Assembly: GCA_025353105.1 (NCBI GenBank)
Contig: JANXRG010000017.1
Span: forward strand, 1-64,000
Length of the DNA stretch: 64,000 nucleotides
DNA from: Verrucomicrobiota bacterium
GTDB taxonomy: Bacteria; Verrucomicrobiota; Verrucomicrobiia; Chthoniobacterales; SZAS-18
Direction of reading: 5' to 3'
Part shown: positions 44,069-55,266 of the stretch, piece by piece
Numbering within the stretch: position 1 is the first letter of the stretch
How the letters are laid out: each line of letters opens with the position of its first letter
Position numbers and translations under genes: made by a program
Notes under the pieces: model-generated
Told to the model about the DNA's origin: nothing
Seen by the model: the letters and a program-made list of their open reading frames with translations, nothing else
Databases searched by the model: none

Positions 44069-44554
44069 CTAGGATCCAGCGGTCCATTCCCTCGGGCGGC
44101 CCCGGATGAGCTTCACGCCCGACCAAGTCGAGCGATTCGAAACGTCTGCAACCTTGAAGGTCAACGGCACTTCGTCCGTCCAAGCGGATGGAACCCCATT
44201 GGGTGACATCGTCTTGTATTGCATCGCCTTCGCGAATTGGACCGCGGCTTTGTCGATTCTCGCATCGCCGCTGGACTTGGCGACCTCGACATTCTCGAGC
44301 TTGCCATTCTGACTGACGAAGACCCGCACGGTGGCCGAACCTTCAATCCCAGCGCGCCGAAGCGCGGCCGGATAAACGTCGTCGGCGACTTTGGACACTG
44401 GGTAGAAACCCTGGCCCTTCATCGCCGTCGGCAATTGTTCAAAGTTGCGCGTGACCATTCTGCCATCCGGACCGGCCCATGCCGATGGAAGGCCCAACAG
44501 CGCCGCGGCCCCTGCGGCGAGTACCCGACCGCCCCAACGCATATGCGTATTCAT
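44069..44554 (-). CDS. TonB C-terminal domain protein
   Basis: A 161-residue secreted protein: signal-type N-terminus (RWGGRVLAAGAAALLGLPSAWA), then the TonB_C fold VYPAALRRAGIEGSATVRVF, VSQNGKLENVEVAKSSGDAR, IDKAAVQFAKAMQY. There is no membrane anchor or Pro-rich spanner, so it is not a full energy transducer; it may be a periplasmic TonB-like protein. A related, damaged copy lies directly upstream on the same strand. Confidence 0.8.
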   Translation of the reverse strand: MNTHMRWGGRVLAAGAAALLGLPSAWAGPDGRMVTRNFEQLPTAMKGQGFYPVSKVADDVYPAALRRAGIEGSATVRVFVSQNGKLENVEVAKSSGDARIDKAAVQFAKAMQYKTMSPNGVPSAWTDEVPLTFKVADVSNRSTWSGVKLIRGRPREWTAGS

Positions 44555-44651
44555 AACAGGGCAGTTTGCCAGAAAGGCGGCCCGATTGTCGAGAGGCTAA
44601 TCGCCTGGTGAGCATAAGTAAGCTAATCGCCCGCTGGGCATTCTGGCGCAC

Positions 44652-45038
44652 CTACTTCGCCGACGGCTTGAAATCCACCGAGTAATCGAAGAACCAGGCG
44701 GCCGGCTTGCGGTGCACGCGATAGGGCGAGAACTTGAAGCTCTTTTCCGCAAATGTCACCGCGGCCTGATCGAGGGCATCGCTGCCGCTCGACTTCGTGA
44801 CCTCGGTCTTGTCGAGCTTGCCGTCCTTGTTCACATAGACCCGAAGGGTCGTCATGCCCTACGGCTTGGGGTGGGCATTGGCCAACGCGGCTGGATAAAC
44901 CGGCTTCGGCAGCTTGCTCACTACGGCGGAGTTCATTTCCGCACCGGCCGGGAGGTAGTTGCCGTCCTGGGCCAGGGCGCTGAAGGCGAAGTAAAGCGCA
45001 AGCGCGAGGTTGGCAATGCCGACGAAGGGGAATTTCAT
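44652..45038 (-). pseudogene. TonB C-terminal domain protein with an in-frame amber codon
   Basis: From ATG at 45038 one frame encodes a signal peptide (MKFPFVGIANLALALYFAFS), SKLPKPVYPAALANAHPKP, then TAG at 44859-44861, then GMTTLRVYVNKDGKLDKTEV and SSGSDALDQAAVTFAEKSF to the stop at 44652. Both sides belong to the same TonB_C domain as the neighbour (VYPAAL...TVRVFVSQNGKLENVEV). The frame is otherwise intact over 128 codons, so damage is recent, or the codon is read through, or the base is an error. Confidence 0.75.
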
Positions 45039-45134
45039 GGCGTGATGGAAGCGACTTTGGGCGTGAAATCGATCCCGGAATTGCAGTGCCTTTCAGGATG
45101 GTCTTACCTCTTTTCCAACAAGAAACCTGTCCCT

Positions 45135-45272
45135 TCATAGATCTCCCTTTGTCGACCCTACTTGCCGCAGCGATCGATGAATGCGTCCGGGTCCTTCGCG
45201 TCGAATCCGAGACCTGATGACCGACGCAGGCATCGCCAGCCAGACCGCTAAGATTGCAATTCTCCCGATCAT
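45135..45272 (-). CDS. Possible small secreted peptide after gcvP (doubtful)
   Basis: An ATG 7 bases after the gcvP stop opens a 45-codon frame starting MIGRIAILAVWLAMPASV, a signal-like stretch, then an Arg-rich tail. In another frame the same DNA ends GLGFDAKDPDAFIDRCGK-stop, which looks more like real protein, so the gene may be frameshifted. No family recognised. Confidence 0.25.
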   Translation of the reverse strand: MIGRIAILAVWLAMPASVIRSRIRREGPGRIHRSLRQVGSTKGDL

Positions 45273-45279
45273 TTTGCGG

Positions 45280-48252
<2,973 letters not shown>

Positions 48253-48358
48253 TCGTCGAACTTAGGACGCGCGCCCGTCGAGGCAAGCCGTGTCGCTTTC
48301 TTAACAAAGTCATTCCAACGCGCTGGTCTGAATTTTACACCCCAACAGACATCGACCC

Positions 48359-48994
48359 ATGAATCCCAAGAAAACTGCGCTCGTTCTCGTCGAATTCCAA
48401 AACGACTTCACCACCGAAGGAGGCGCGCTCCATGACGCGGTAAAAAGCGTGATGGAATCCACCAACATGCTCACCCATGCCGCGGAAACGGTGAAGCAGG
48501 CCCGCGCGCTCGGCGTCACGATCGTGCATTCCCCCATCATGTTCGCCAAGGGCTATCAGGAAATCACGTCGCATCCGTACGGCATCCTCAAGGGCGTTGT
48601 CGACACCAACGCGTTTGTGAAGGGCGAGTGGGGTGCGGAGATTTGCGACGCGCTCAAGCCACAGGCGGGCGACATCATCGTCGAGGGCAAGCGCGGTCTC
48701 GATGCATTTGCGTCCACGAATCTTGATTTTATCCTGCGCAGTCGTGGCCTGGACCAGATGGCGGTGTGCGGCTTCCTGACCAATTGCTGCGTGGAGAGCA
48801 CGATGCGCACGGGTTACGAACGAGGGTATCAGGTCGTGACGATCAAGGACTGCACGGCCGCGACCAGCCAGGCGGAACACGACGCCGCGCACAAGTTCAC
48901 GTATCCGATGTTCTCCCGGCCGATGGATCACGACGAATTTCTCGCCGCTTTGCAGGGGGCGTCGACCGCCGGCGATTCCAGCCGCAGTGATTGA
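48359..48994 (+). CDS. Isochorismatase-like cysteine hydrolase
   Basis: A 211-residue hydrolase with the family triad: Asp16 in VEFQNDF, Lys111 in EGKRGLDAF and Cys144 in TNCCVEST. The family cleaves amides or enol ethers (nicotinamidase, N-carbamoyl hydrolases, isochorismatase); the substrate here cannot be told. It is a single gene between gcvP (divergent, 106 bases) and a convergent GYF-domain gene. Confidence 0.88.
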   Translation: MNPKKTALVLVEFQNDFTTEGGALHDAVKSVMESTNMLTHAAETVKQARALGVTIVHSPIMFAKGYQEITSHPYGILKGVVDTNAFVKGEWGAEICDALKPQAGDIIVEGKRGLDAFASTNLDFILRSRGLDQMAVCGFLTNCCVESTMRTGYERGYQVVTIKDCTAATSQAEHDAAHKFTYPMFSRPMDHDEFLAALQGASTAGDSSRSD

Positions 48995-49034
48995 GTGCCG
49001 AGGGGCGCTTTCCCGCGCATCTCGTCGTCTTAGG

Positions 49035-49358
49035 CTACTTGCCCTTGGGCGGATCGCTCTGCTTTCCCTTCGCCAGCTTGATCGACGACACGCGCCGGAA
49101 GGACGACGCGCTGGGATCGCCGCGCGGAGCCGGGCTCGGCGCCGGCGACGTTCGCGCGGGAGGTGCCATTCCCGTCGTTTTGGCTGCTGCCTCCAGCATG
49201 GCGGGAAATTCCGACAGGGGCATCCAAGCAGCCATGCCATTCTGAAAAAACTTACGATCCGGGGTGACATCTCCCAGGGCCAGCATGCGGGTGACCTGCT
49301 CCGCGGCAAAGAGACTTACGCCCCAGCCCTGAATCCAAACCGGCTTGCTCGCGTCCAT
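49035..49358 (-). CDS. Small GYF_2-domain-like protein
   Basis: A 107-residue protein. Residues 5-55 (KPVWIQGWGVSLFAAEQVTR, MLALGDVTPDRKFFQNGMAA, WMPLSEFP) match the GYF_2 pattern of an initial W(Y/I), a G-x-G turn, ...G.v.pd..v...G...W.pl.e.p. The rest is Pro/Ser/Lys-rich and disordered. GYF_2 domains are thought to bind proline-rich or membrane partners. ATG at 49358 is used. Confidence 0.65.
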   Translation of the reverse strand: MDASKPVWIQGWGVSLFAAEQVTRMLALGDVTPDRKFFQNGMAAWMPLSEFPAMLEAAAKTTGMAPPARTSPAPSPAPRGDPSASSFRRVSSIKLAKGKQSDPPKGK

Positions 49359-49492
49359 GAGACGTTCTACAGCACATCCCCGGCCAAAATCGACGGCGCG
49401 TGGTAAGGAGAATCGGCTGGTCCACAAGCGGATGGATTTTTGGGCGCCGCCGCCGCTTGTTTTGCCATTGAGTTAGGGATAACGCGGCCCAC

Positions 49493-52400
49493 CTAATTCT
49501 TCTTCGGATACGGGGGCACGGGCGGGAGGTCTTTGCCCTTCGTCTTGAGCTCCTCGAGGATAACCTCGATGCCCTTGTCGAGCTGCTGATCCTCGCCCTT
49601 GAATTCGCGGGCGGGATCGTTGTCGACGACGATGTCCGGTTCAACGCCATGGCCTTCCATGACCCAGTCCTTACCGTCCTTGGCGTAGGGCGCGAACTCG
49701 GGTCGGTTGAGATAGCCGCCGTCCGTCAGCGGCAGTGAGCCGCGAATCCCCACCACGCCTCCCCAGCTACGCTTGCCGATCAGCTTGCCCATTCCGAGGG
49801 CTTTGAAACGAAACGGGAAAATGTCGCCGTCGGACGCGGAGAATTCATCCATCAGCGCGGTCACGGGTCCCACGAGCATGTCGGATGGATTCGGCCGCGG
49901 GACGCTGTTCCGGGAAATGTTGATCATGACGAGCTCGCGGCGCAAACGTTCGATGATCATCGGCGAGACGTTGCCCCCCCCGTTGCCTCGCACGTCAATG
50001 ATGAGCGCCTTCTTGCGGATTTGCGGATAGAACCGGCGCGCGAATTCGTTCAGGCCCGGGCGCCCCATGTCGGGGATATGCACGTAGCCCACCTTGCCGC
50101 CGGTCTTCTTGGAAACGTAGTCGATGTTGTGCTGCACCCAGGCGTTGTAGTAAAGCGCCGCCTCGTCCGCGATGGGCACAACGGTGACTTCGCGCGAGCC
50201 CGCGTCCATTGGCTTGGAGTTCACCTTCAATGTCACCTGCTTGCCGGCCGTGTCGACAAGCGCATCGAACATATTCTCCAGCTTGTCGACCGGGTGTCCG
50301 TTGATCGCGAGAATGTAATCTCCCTCCTTCACGTTCACGCCGATTTCGGTCAGCGGAGAGCGCGCCTTGGGGTTCCAATTTTCGCCGGGAAGTATCTTGT
50401 CCACGCGATAGAATTTTGTCGCGGGGTCGCGCAAAAACTGCGCGCCGAGCAAACCGAGCTTGATGCGCGGAAACTCGGGTCGATCGCCGCCACCGACGTA
50501 GGCGTGGCCGATATTCAGCTCCGCAATCATCTCGCCAATGAGATAGGACAAGTCGTTGCGATGATTCACATACGGCAAGAGGGCGGCGTATTTTTCGCGC
50601 ATCGCCGGCCAGTCGACGCCGTGCATGTTTGGCGCGTAGAAAAAGTCGCGCATCTGCCGCCAACTCTCGTTGAAGATCTGTTTCCACTCCGCCCGGTGAT
50701 CCAGGCGCATGTCCATCCCCTCGAGCTTCAGCTTGTCCTTAAGCTCAATCTTTGCCTTCGGCAGTTCGATGAGCGCGTACTCTTTCTTCGACCGAACCAG
50801 CATCTTCTTGCCGTCCGCCGTAATTTCGTACGCGTCAAAGCGGCCCAGATCGGTCTCCTTTCGCTCCTTGAGGTCGTAAAACGCGAGGGTCCGGCCCGGC
50901 GTGGCGTCCGGCGCGGCGCTGTCGTCAACATCGTCGCCCACCGTGTTGCGAAGATAGAAAATTTTCTCGCCCACGGTTTGGATCGAATCATAGTTCGCTG
51001 GCGCGATCGGGAGTGCGACCAGTCGGTCCTTGAGGCCGTCCTCGTCGACTTTCACGACCACCGGCTTCTTGGGTTTCGCCTCCTTCTTATCGTCCTTGCC
51101 GTCGCCCGCCTTGTCATCTTTAGCGTCCGGTTTCTTTTCGTCTTTCTTCCCGTCTTCTTTCTTTTCGTCCCGGGCAATTTCCACTTCGTCGCTCTTCGGC
51201 TTGAGCGGTGAATCGGTGTCCTTCGCCAGGGTAACGGCGTAGACGCGCTCCATGTCGCGATAGACGTGATTGAATTCCGTCAGCCCGTAGATTGCCCGGA
51301 AATCGCGACTCGACGTGAAGAGCAGATACTTGCCGTCGTCGCTGAACGCCGGTGCGCCTGACTCATACCAACCGTCGGTCACCTCGATCTTCTTTTTCCC
51401 CTCGAGTGAATACATCCACACCTTGGAAAGCGACTCCTCCTCGGGCCGCGTGTACGCGATCCATTTGCTGTCCGGCGACCAAGCGTACTCGCGAATTTCG
51501 AAAAGGTTGTCCTTGTCGACTTCCGTGACGGCCTTTGTCTCCAAGTCGACAAAGCGAAGTCGCTGCAAGCGATCGCTCCATGCGAGCTTTTTCGAATCGG
51601 GCGACCACAGCGGTCGATAATAGTATGTGTCCGCCTTGGTGGTGAGTTGCCCCGGGGCGCCCTTGCCGTCCTGCGGGCACACCCAGATTTCGGTCTCGCC
51701 GCTTTCGTCGGAAACATAGGCGATCCATTTTCCGTCGGGCGACCAAACCGCGTCGCGTTCATGAACGCCGGTCGAGTTCGTCAGATTCCGGATCGGGCCG
51801 TCCTTGAGGGGCGCCGTGAAGATTTCGCCCCGCGCTCCAACCACCACGCGTTTGCCGTCAGGCGATGGATGAACGCTGGTGATCGACTTGGCGGCATCGA
51901 TGGTCGCGGGCCGGCCACCCAGAAAATCCTCATGAATCGTGATCGGCACCTGGCGCGCTTTTTCCGTCGCAAGATCGAAATGCCAGATATAGCCGGCCTG
52001 CTCGAAGACGATGCCGCCCTTGCCGAGGGAAGGGAACTTGACGTCGTAGTCCTTGTACATCGTGTGTTGGGCCGTCTTCTTCGTCGCCAGATCGTAGCTG
52101 AAGAGGTTCAGGTGGCCGTCGCGATCGGAGAGAAAATAGATTTTGTTGTTTGGCGCCCACATCGGAATGATGTCCTGCGACTCGTGGTTCGTGATGTTCT
52201 CGAGCGCGCCGGTCTTGAAGTCGAAGATCCAGATGTCATCCGCCATGCCGCCGCGGTAGCGCTTCCACGTCCGGAACTCGCGGAACACGCGGTTGTACGC
52301 CATTTTCGAGTCATCCGGAGAGAACGAGACGAATCCGCCCCGCGGCACCGGAAGTTGCTGCGGGAGTTCGGCGTTGAGATCCACCGTGTAGAGCTGGCCG

Positions 52401-52879
52401 TTGAAGTCGTTGAAGGTCCGCATGCGCGAACGGAAGGCGATTTCCGGCTTCGTGTTCTTCCACGCCATCACCAGGTTGTTCGGGCCCATGCGATCCGACA
52501 CGTCATCGCGCCCGAGCGTGGCCGTGAACGTCAGCCGCTTGGGTTCGCCGCCTTCCGCGGGCATGACGCTCACCTCGGTGTTGCCGTCGTATTGCGCGGT
52601 GAATGCGAGCATCGTGCCATCCGCTGAGAACCGCGGAAAAGTGTTGTAGCCGGTGGTTGACGTAAGTCGCCGCGCGGTGCCGCCATCCAGACCGACCGTG
52701 TAAAGATTCCCCGCGTAGCCAAAGACGATTTGCGAACCGTTGGTTGCCGGAAAACGCAGGAGGCGCGTCTGATTCGGCTGGGCTTCAGGCGTAGCCGCCT
52801 GGGCGGGCCGCGTGGTGGCGGAGAGGATGATCGCGAGGAACGCGGAGAAGAACGGGCGCATGATTTGGGGGTTGGCCAT
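49493..52879 (-). CDS. Tricorn-type S41 protease with beta-propellers
   Basis: A 1128-residue secreted protease: signal peptide (MRPFFSAFLAIILSATTRPAQA, if started at the ATG at 52861), two TolB/WD-like propeller regions (about residues 40-290 and 330-540; repeats such as AVWSPDGKWIAYVSDESG), a Lys/Asp-rich linker (about 560-610), a C1 domain, a PDZ domain (about 855-925) and the S41 core with DVRGNGGGNVSP and nucleophile Ser in DEFSASDGD. It degrades oligopeptides or unfolded proteins in the periplasm. It has no operon partner. Confidence 0.93.
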   Translation of the reverse strand: MANPQIMRPFFSAFLAIILSATTRPAQAATPEAQPNQTRLLRFPATNGSQIVFGYAGNLYTVGLDGGTARRLTSTTGYNTFPRFSADGTMLAFTAQYDGNTEVSVMPAEGGEPKRLTFTATLGRDDVSDRMGPNNLVMAWKNTKPEIAFRSRMRTFNDFNGQLYTVDLNAELPQQLPVPRGGFVSFSPDDSKMAYNRVFREFRTWKRYRGGMADDIWIFDFKTGALENITNHESQDIIPMWAPNNKIYFLSDRDGHLNLFSYDLATKKTAQHTMYKDYDVKFPSLGKGGIVFEQAGYIWHFDLATEKARQVPITIHEDFLGGRPATIDAAKSITSVHPSPDGKRVVVGARGEIFTAPLKDGPIRNLTNSTGVHERDAVWSPDGKWIAYVSDESGETEIWVCPQDGKGAPGQLTTKADTYYYRPLWSPDSKKLAWSDRLQRLRFVDLETKAVTEVDKDNLFEIREYAWSPDSKWIAYTRPEEESLSKVWMYSLEGKKKIEVTDGWYESGAPAFSDDGKYLLFTSSRDFRAIYGLTEFNHVYRDMERVYAVTLAKDTDSPLKPKSDEVEIARDEKKEDGKKDEKKPDAKDDKAGDGKDDKKEAKPKKPVVVKVDEDGLKDRLVALPIAPANYDSIQTVGEKIFYLRNTVGDDVDDSAAPDATPGRTLAFYDLKERKETDLGRFDAYEITADGKKMLVRSKKEYALIELPKAKIELKDKLKLEGMDMRLDHRAEWKQIFNESWRQMRDFFYAPNMHGVDWPAMREKYAALLPYVNHRNDLSYLIGEMIAELNIGHAYVGGGDRPEFPRIKLGLLGAQFLRDPATKFYRVDKILPGENWNPKARSPLTEIGVNVKEGDYILAINGHPVDKLENMFDALVDTAGKQVTLKVNSKPMDAGSREVTVVPIADEAALYYNAWVQHNIDYVSKKTGGKVGYVHIPDMGRPGLNEFARRFYPQIRKKALIIDVRGNGGGNVSPMIIERLRRELVMINISRNSVPRPNPSDMLVGPVTALMDEFSASDGDIFPFRFKALGMGKLIGKRSWGGVVGIRGSLPLTDGGYLNRPEFAPYAKDGKDWVMEGHGVEPDIVVDNDPAREFKGEDQQLDKGIEVILEELKTKGKDLPPVPPYPKKN

Positions 52880-52933
52880 AGTGGCGAAGCGCGGCGTCGG
52901 CGCCAGTGGAATCGTGCGCGGGCCGGGGCTGCG

Positions 52934-53527
52934 CTACCCGCCAGAATTGCTCAATTTCCGCAGCGTCCGCGGTGGGATCTCGCCGCGCCAGATGCGCATC
53001 GACCAGGCAACATCGTCGTTCAACTTTGCGGGATCTCGATCGACGCGTCGTGGAGACCGCGCGATCACCCAAAGTCGAACCATTTCTTCCTCCGACAGCT
53101 CTGCGGGCATCTTGCCGAAGTACTTTTCGGCACCAAAAGCCAGCCCCCCGCCATCAAGGAAACCCGTTCGACTCCAAACCAAGGCCGCCCGTTCGCGTTC
53201 GGTGGTCTGGAAGGGAATCAAAATCGTCTGCGCCATATTGCGCAGATGCCAATCGCCTTTTGGGTCGTCCTGGTCATGAATTGCCCAGATCACTTGTCGA
53301 GCCGCCCAGGCATTGGCATGGAATCGACCGTCCAGCCTTGCATGAACCACAACTGCCAAAGCGGGAATGGCAACCTCCTCCGGCGCGATCGCGTTGATAA
53401 CGCGGCGAACGTCTGTCGTGCTCTCAGAGTAACGGTAAACTAACCCCGCCACCACCAGCAGTGGCAGTCCAACGAAAACCGCCGCAAATATCAGGAACAA
53501 CCGCCAGAGGTTCCGCCGAATGATCAC
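52934..53527 (-). CDS. Membrane-anchored protein with a degenerate GT51 (transglycosylase)-like region
   Basis: A 197-residue protein with one membrane helix (about residues 8-30, WRLFLIFAAVFVGLPLLVVAGL). The segment GGGLAFGAEKYFGKMPAELS then EEEMVRLWVIARSPRRVDRD follows the C-lobe pattern of GT51 peptidoglycan glycosyltransferases (YFGK...L...E...L..I...P...). The catalytic N-lobe motif (ED..F..H.G) is absent, so enzymatic activity is unlikely. The start is GTG at 53527. Confidence 0.62.
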   Translation of the reverse strand: MIIRRNLWRLFLIFAAVFVGLPLLVVAGLVYRYSESTTDVRRVINAIAPEEVAIPALAVVVHARLDGRFHANAWAARQVIWAIHDQDDPKGDWHLRNMAQTILIPFQTTERERAALVWSRTGFLDGGGLAFGAEKYFGKMPAELSEEEMVRLWVIARSPRRVDRDPAKLNDDVAWSMRIWRGEIPPRTLRKLSNSGG

Positions 53528-53559
53528 GCAACCAGTGTATCACGTTTCGCAATGGCTTT

Positions 53560-53586
53560 GTAGCCGGCCTCGCTGGCGCCGGCTAC
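53560..53586. repeat. Perfect 9-bp-stem palindrome (REP-like)
   Basis: GTAGCCGGC and GCCGGCTAC pair around a 9-base loop. It stands just before the TGTCATCC inverted repeat in the gene-free gap between the GT51-like gene and gcvH. On the minus strand it is downstream of gcvH but lacks a U-run, so it is a repeat unit rather than a classical terminator. Confidence 0.55.
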
Positions 53587-53589
53587 GAT

Positions 53590-53720
53590 TGTCATCCTGA
53601 GCGAGCGGAGCGAGTCGAATGGCCTCTTGCTGCCACTCGGTGCGGTTTACGCTGCGCACTTTGCGTCTTCACACGAGCCAGAAAGCAGTATGAGGTCCCT
53701 CGACTTCGCTCGGGATGACA
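53590..53720. repeat. Intergenic inverted repeat with TGTCATCC ends
   Basis: The left end TGTCATCCtGAGCGA is matched in reverse complement by the right end (TGTCATCCcGAGCGA), and both run on into GAGTCGA/AGTCGAG and a CCTC block. The element is about 131 bases long and has no open frame of note. Such TGTCAT(C/T)C(T/C)GAGCGA elements are scattered through many bacterial genomes; mobility by a helper transposase is possible but not shown. Confidence 0.6.
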
Positions 53721-53773
53721 AATCTTACCAAAGCGCCGGGAGCTCGCGTTCCACCTGGCCTGCCAGCGATGTC

Positions 53774-54148
53774 CTACCCGCCGATCTGCGCCTTGTATGC
53801 GGCAGCGTCCATCAAAGTTGACGCCTCGCCGGAGGCATCCAGCTTCAGCTTGAACATCCAGCCCTCGCCAAACGCATCGGTGTTCACCAGCGACGCCTGG
53901 TCGACCAGCGCGCCATTCACCTCGATGACCTCGCCACTCGCGGGCGAATAGATGTCACTCGCCGCCTTGACCGATTCCACCACCGCGATCGTTTCGCCAG
54001 CCTTCACCTTGCGGCCCACTTTCGGCAAATCGACGAAAACCACATCCGACAATTCCGATTGCGCGTGGTCCGTGATCCCCACCACGCCGTCAGCCGGCCG
54101 GAGCCACTCGTGGGATTTCGCATAGCGGAGATTCTCGGGGACATTCAT
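53774..54148 (-). CDS. gcvH: Glycine cleavage system H protein
   Basis: A 124-residue lipoyl carrier. KSHEWLRPADGVVGITDHA at the start, then VFVDLPKVGRKVKAGETIAV and VESVKAASDIYSPASGEV, where Lys61 carries lipoate. ATG at 54148 gives the standard length. It accepts the aminomethyl group from GcvP (encoded 5.5 kb downstream on the same strand). The 290 bases upstream have no gene; I looked for a glycine riboswitch and did not find one. Confidence 0.95.
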   Translation of the reverse strand: MNVPENLRYAKSHEWLRPADGVVGITDHAQSELSDVVFVDLPKVGRKVKAGETIAVVESVKAASDIYSPASGEVIEVNGALVDQASLVNTDAFGEGWMFKLKLDASGEASTLMDAAAYKAQIGG

Positions 54149-54439
54149 GGGATTAGGAGATCGCAGATTCGGGGTGCGCGAAATGATCGACAATGTCGGC
54201 CGCTCGACCAATTCTTTTTTCAACCGCCGAGTTGTTCGCGCTCTCTGATGACTTCGGTTTTATTTTTGAAACCTCAATCCTTCATCATAAGGGTGCCAAT
54301 AACTTGATGGTGGGATCGCCTTGCCGCTCGCAACGTGCCACGGACGCGCATTTTGGCACCTGAAGAAGCTGCGAGTAACCGGCCGGTGACTTGCCAAACT
54401 TGCGGCCGTGCTAACAACCATGCGGTTACGGGAAGTTGT
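54149..54439. other. Gene-free gap upstream of gcvH
   Basis: No credible coding frame or RNA gene is visible. An 8-base inverted repeat (GGTGCCAA near 54291, TTGGCACC near 54353) and a T-rich stretch around 54250 are the only structure. It should hold the gcvH promoter, and rnc ends at its other side on the same strand. Confidence 0.4.
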
Positions 54440-55186
54440 TCACGCGTTGCTCGCGGTATTGTCGGGCGGCTGTGCTTTCATTTCCGCAACCGCGTGGCCG
54501 GGTGTTGGTTCCCAGCGTCGAGACGCCAAAGCCTCGCGTGCGGCGTCCGCCTCCGCCTGCTTCTTGCTTTTGCCGCAACCAGACCCGAGATCGAGGCCTT
54601 CCCAACACACTTTTGCTTCAAAGGCGCGCTCGTGGTCGGGACCGGATTCCGTAATGATCTCGTACGTCGGGCTGCGCGGGGAGATCGCCTGCAGGAGTTC
54701 CTGCAGTTCGCCCTTGGGATTCGCCTCGTCGGGATTCTGAAGGATGGCCTGCAGCACCTGACTCGACTCACGCAGCGCAAATTGCCGCGCCACCTCGAAG
54801 CCGCCGTCCAGGTACATCGCGCCGATCAAAGCCTCGAAAGTGTTTGCCAGAATCGACGCGCGTTTACGTCCGCCCGTCGCCTCCTCACCCCGGCCCATCA
54901 TGATGAACGGGCCCAGGCCAAGTTCGGCCGCGCGGTCCTTCAAGCCCTCACGGGACACGAGTCGCGCGCGCAGTTTTGTCAGTTGTCCTTCCGCGGCCCC
55001 CGGGAAAAGCTGGAAGAGATGCTCCGTGAAAACGAGTTGCAGCACGGCGTCGCCTAGAAACTCCAGACGCTGGTTGTCGAAATGAGGCTGCTTTGTTTCA
55101 AAACCGAGGCTGGGATGTGTCAGCGCTTCCGCCAACAGCAGAGTGTTTCGAAACTTATACCCAATGCGGGTTTCCAGCGGGCTCAT
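54440..55186 (-). CDS. rnc: Ribonuclease III
   Basis: A 248-residue double-strand-specific RNase. The signature FDNQRLEFLGDAVLQLVFTE carries the acidic active-site residues, and FEALIGAMYLDGG the second set. A dsRNA-binding domain follows (about residues 163-235: NPKGELQELLQAI ... GKSKKQAEADAAREAL). The C-terminus is short and disordered. Starts with ATG at 55186, 80 bases after the aminopeptidase stop. Confidence 0.94.
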   Translation of the reverse strand: MSPLETRIGYKFRNTLLLAEALTHPSLGFETKQPHFDNQRLEFLGDAVLQLVFTEHLFQLFPGAAEGQLTKLRARLVSREGLKDRAAELGLGPFIMMGRGEEATGGRKRASILANTFEALIGAMYLDGGFEVARQFALRESSQVLQAILQNPDEANPKGELQELLQAISPRSPTYEIITESGPDHERAFEAKVCWEGLDLGSGCGKSKKQAEADAAREALASRRWEPTPGHAVAEMKAQPPDNTASNA

Positions 55187-55266
55187 GCGACATCAGAAGC
55201 AAGCGGTCACTTATCCACGTTTATTCCCAGTCTGTTCACCGGCGGTCACGTCCTTGAAATTTACAT

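Noticed and set aside
54149-54439. Glycine riboswitch before gcvH
   Set aside because: The conserved aptamer blocks could not be found on the minus strand.
55209-55218. DnaA-box-like TTATCCACG (also near 58724)
   Set aside because: Single near-matches with one mismatch and no cluster or AT-rich unwinding region; the second is inside a gene.
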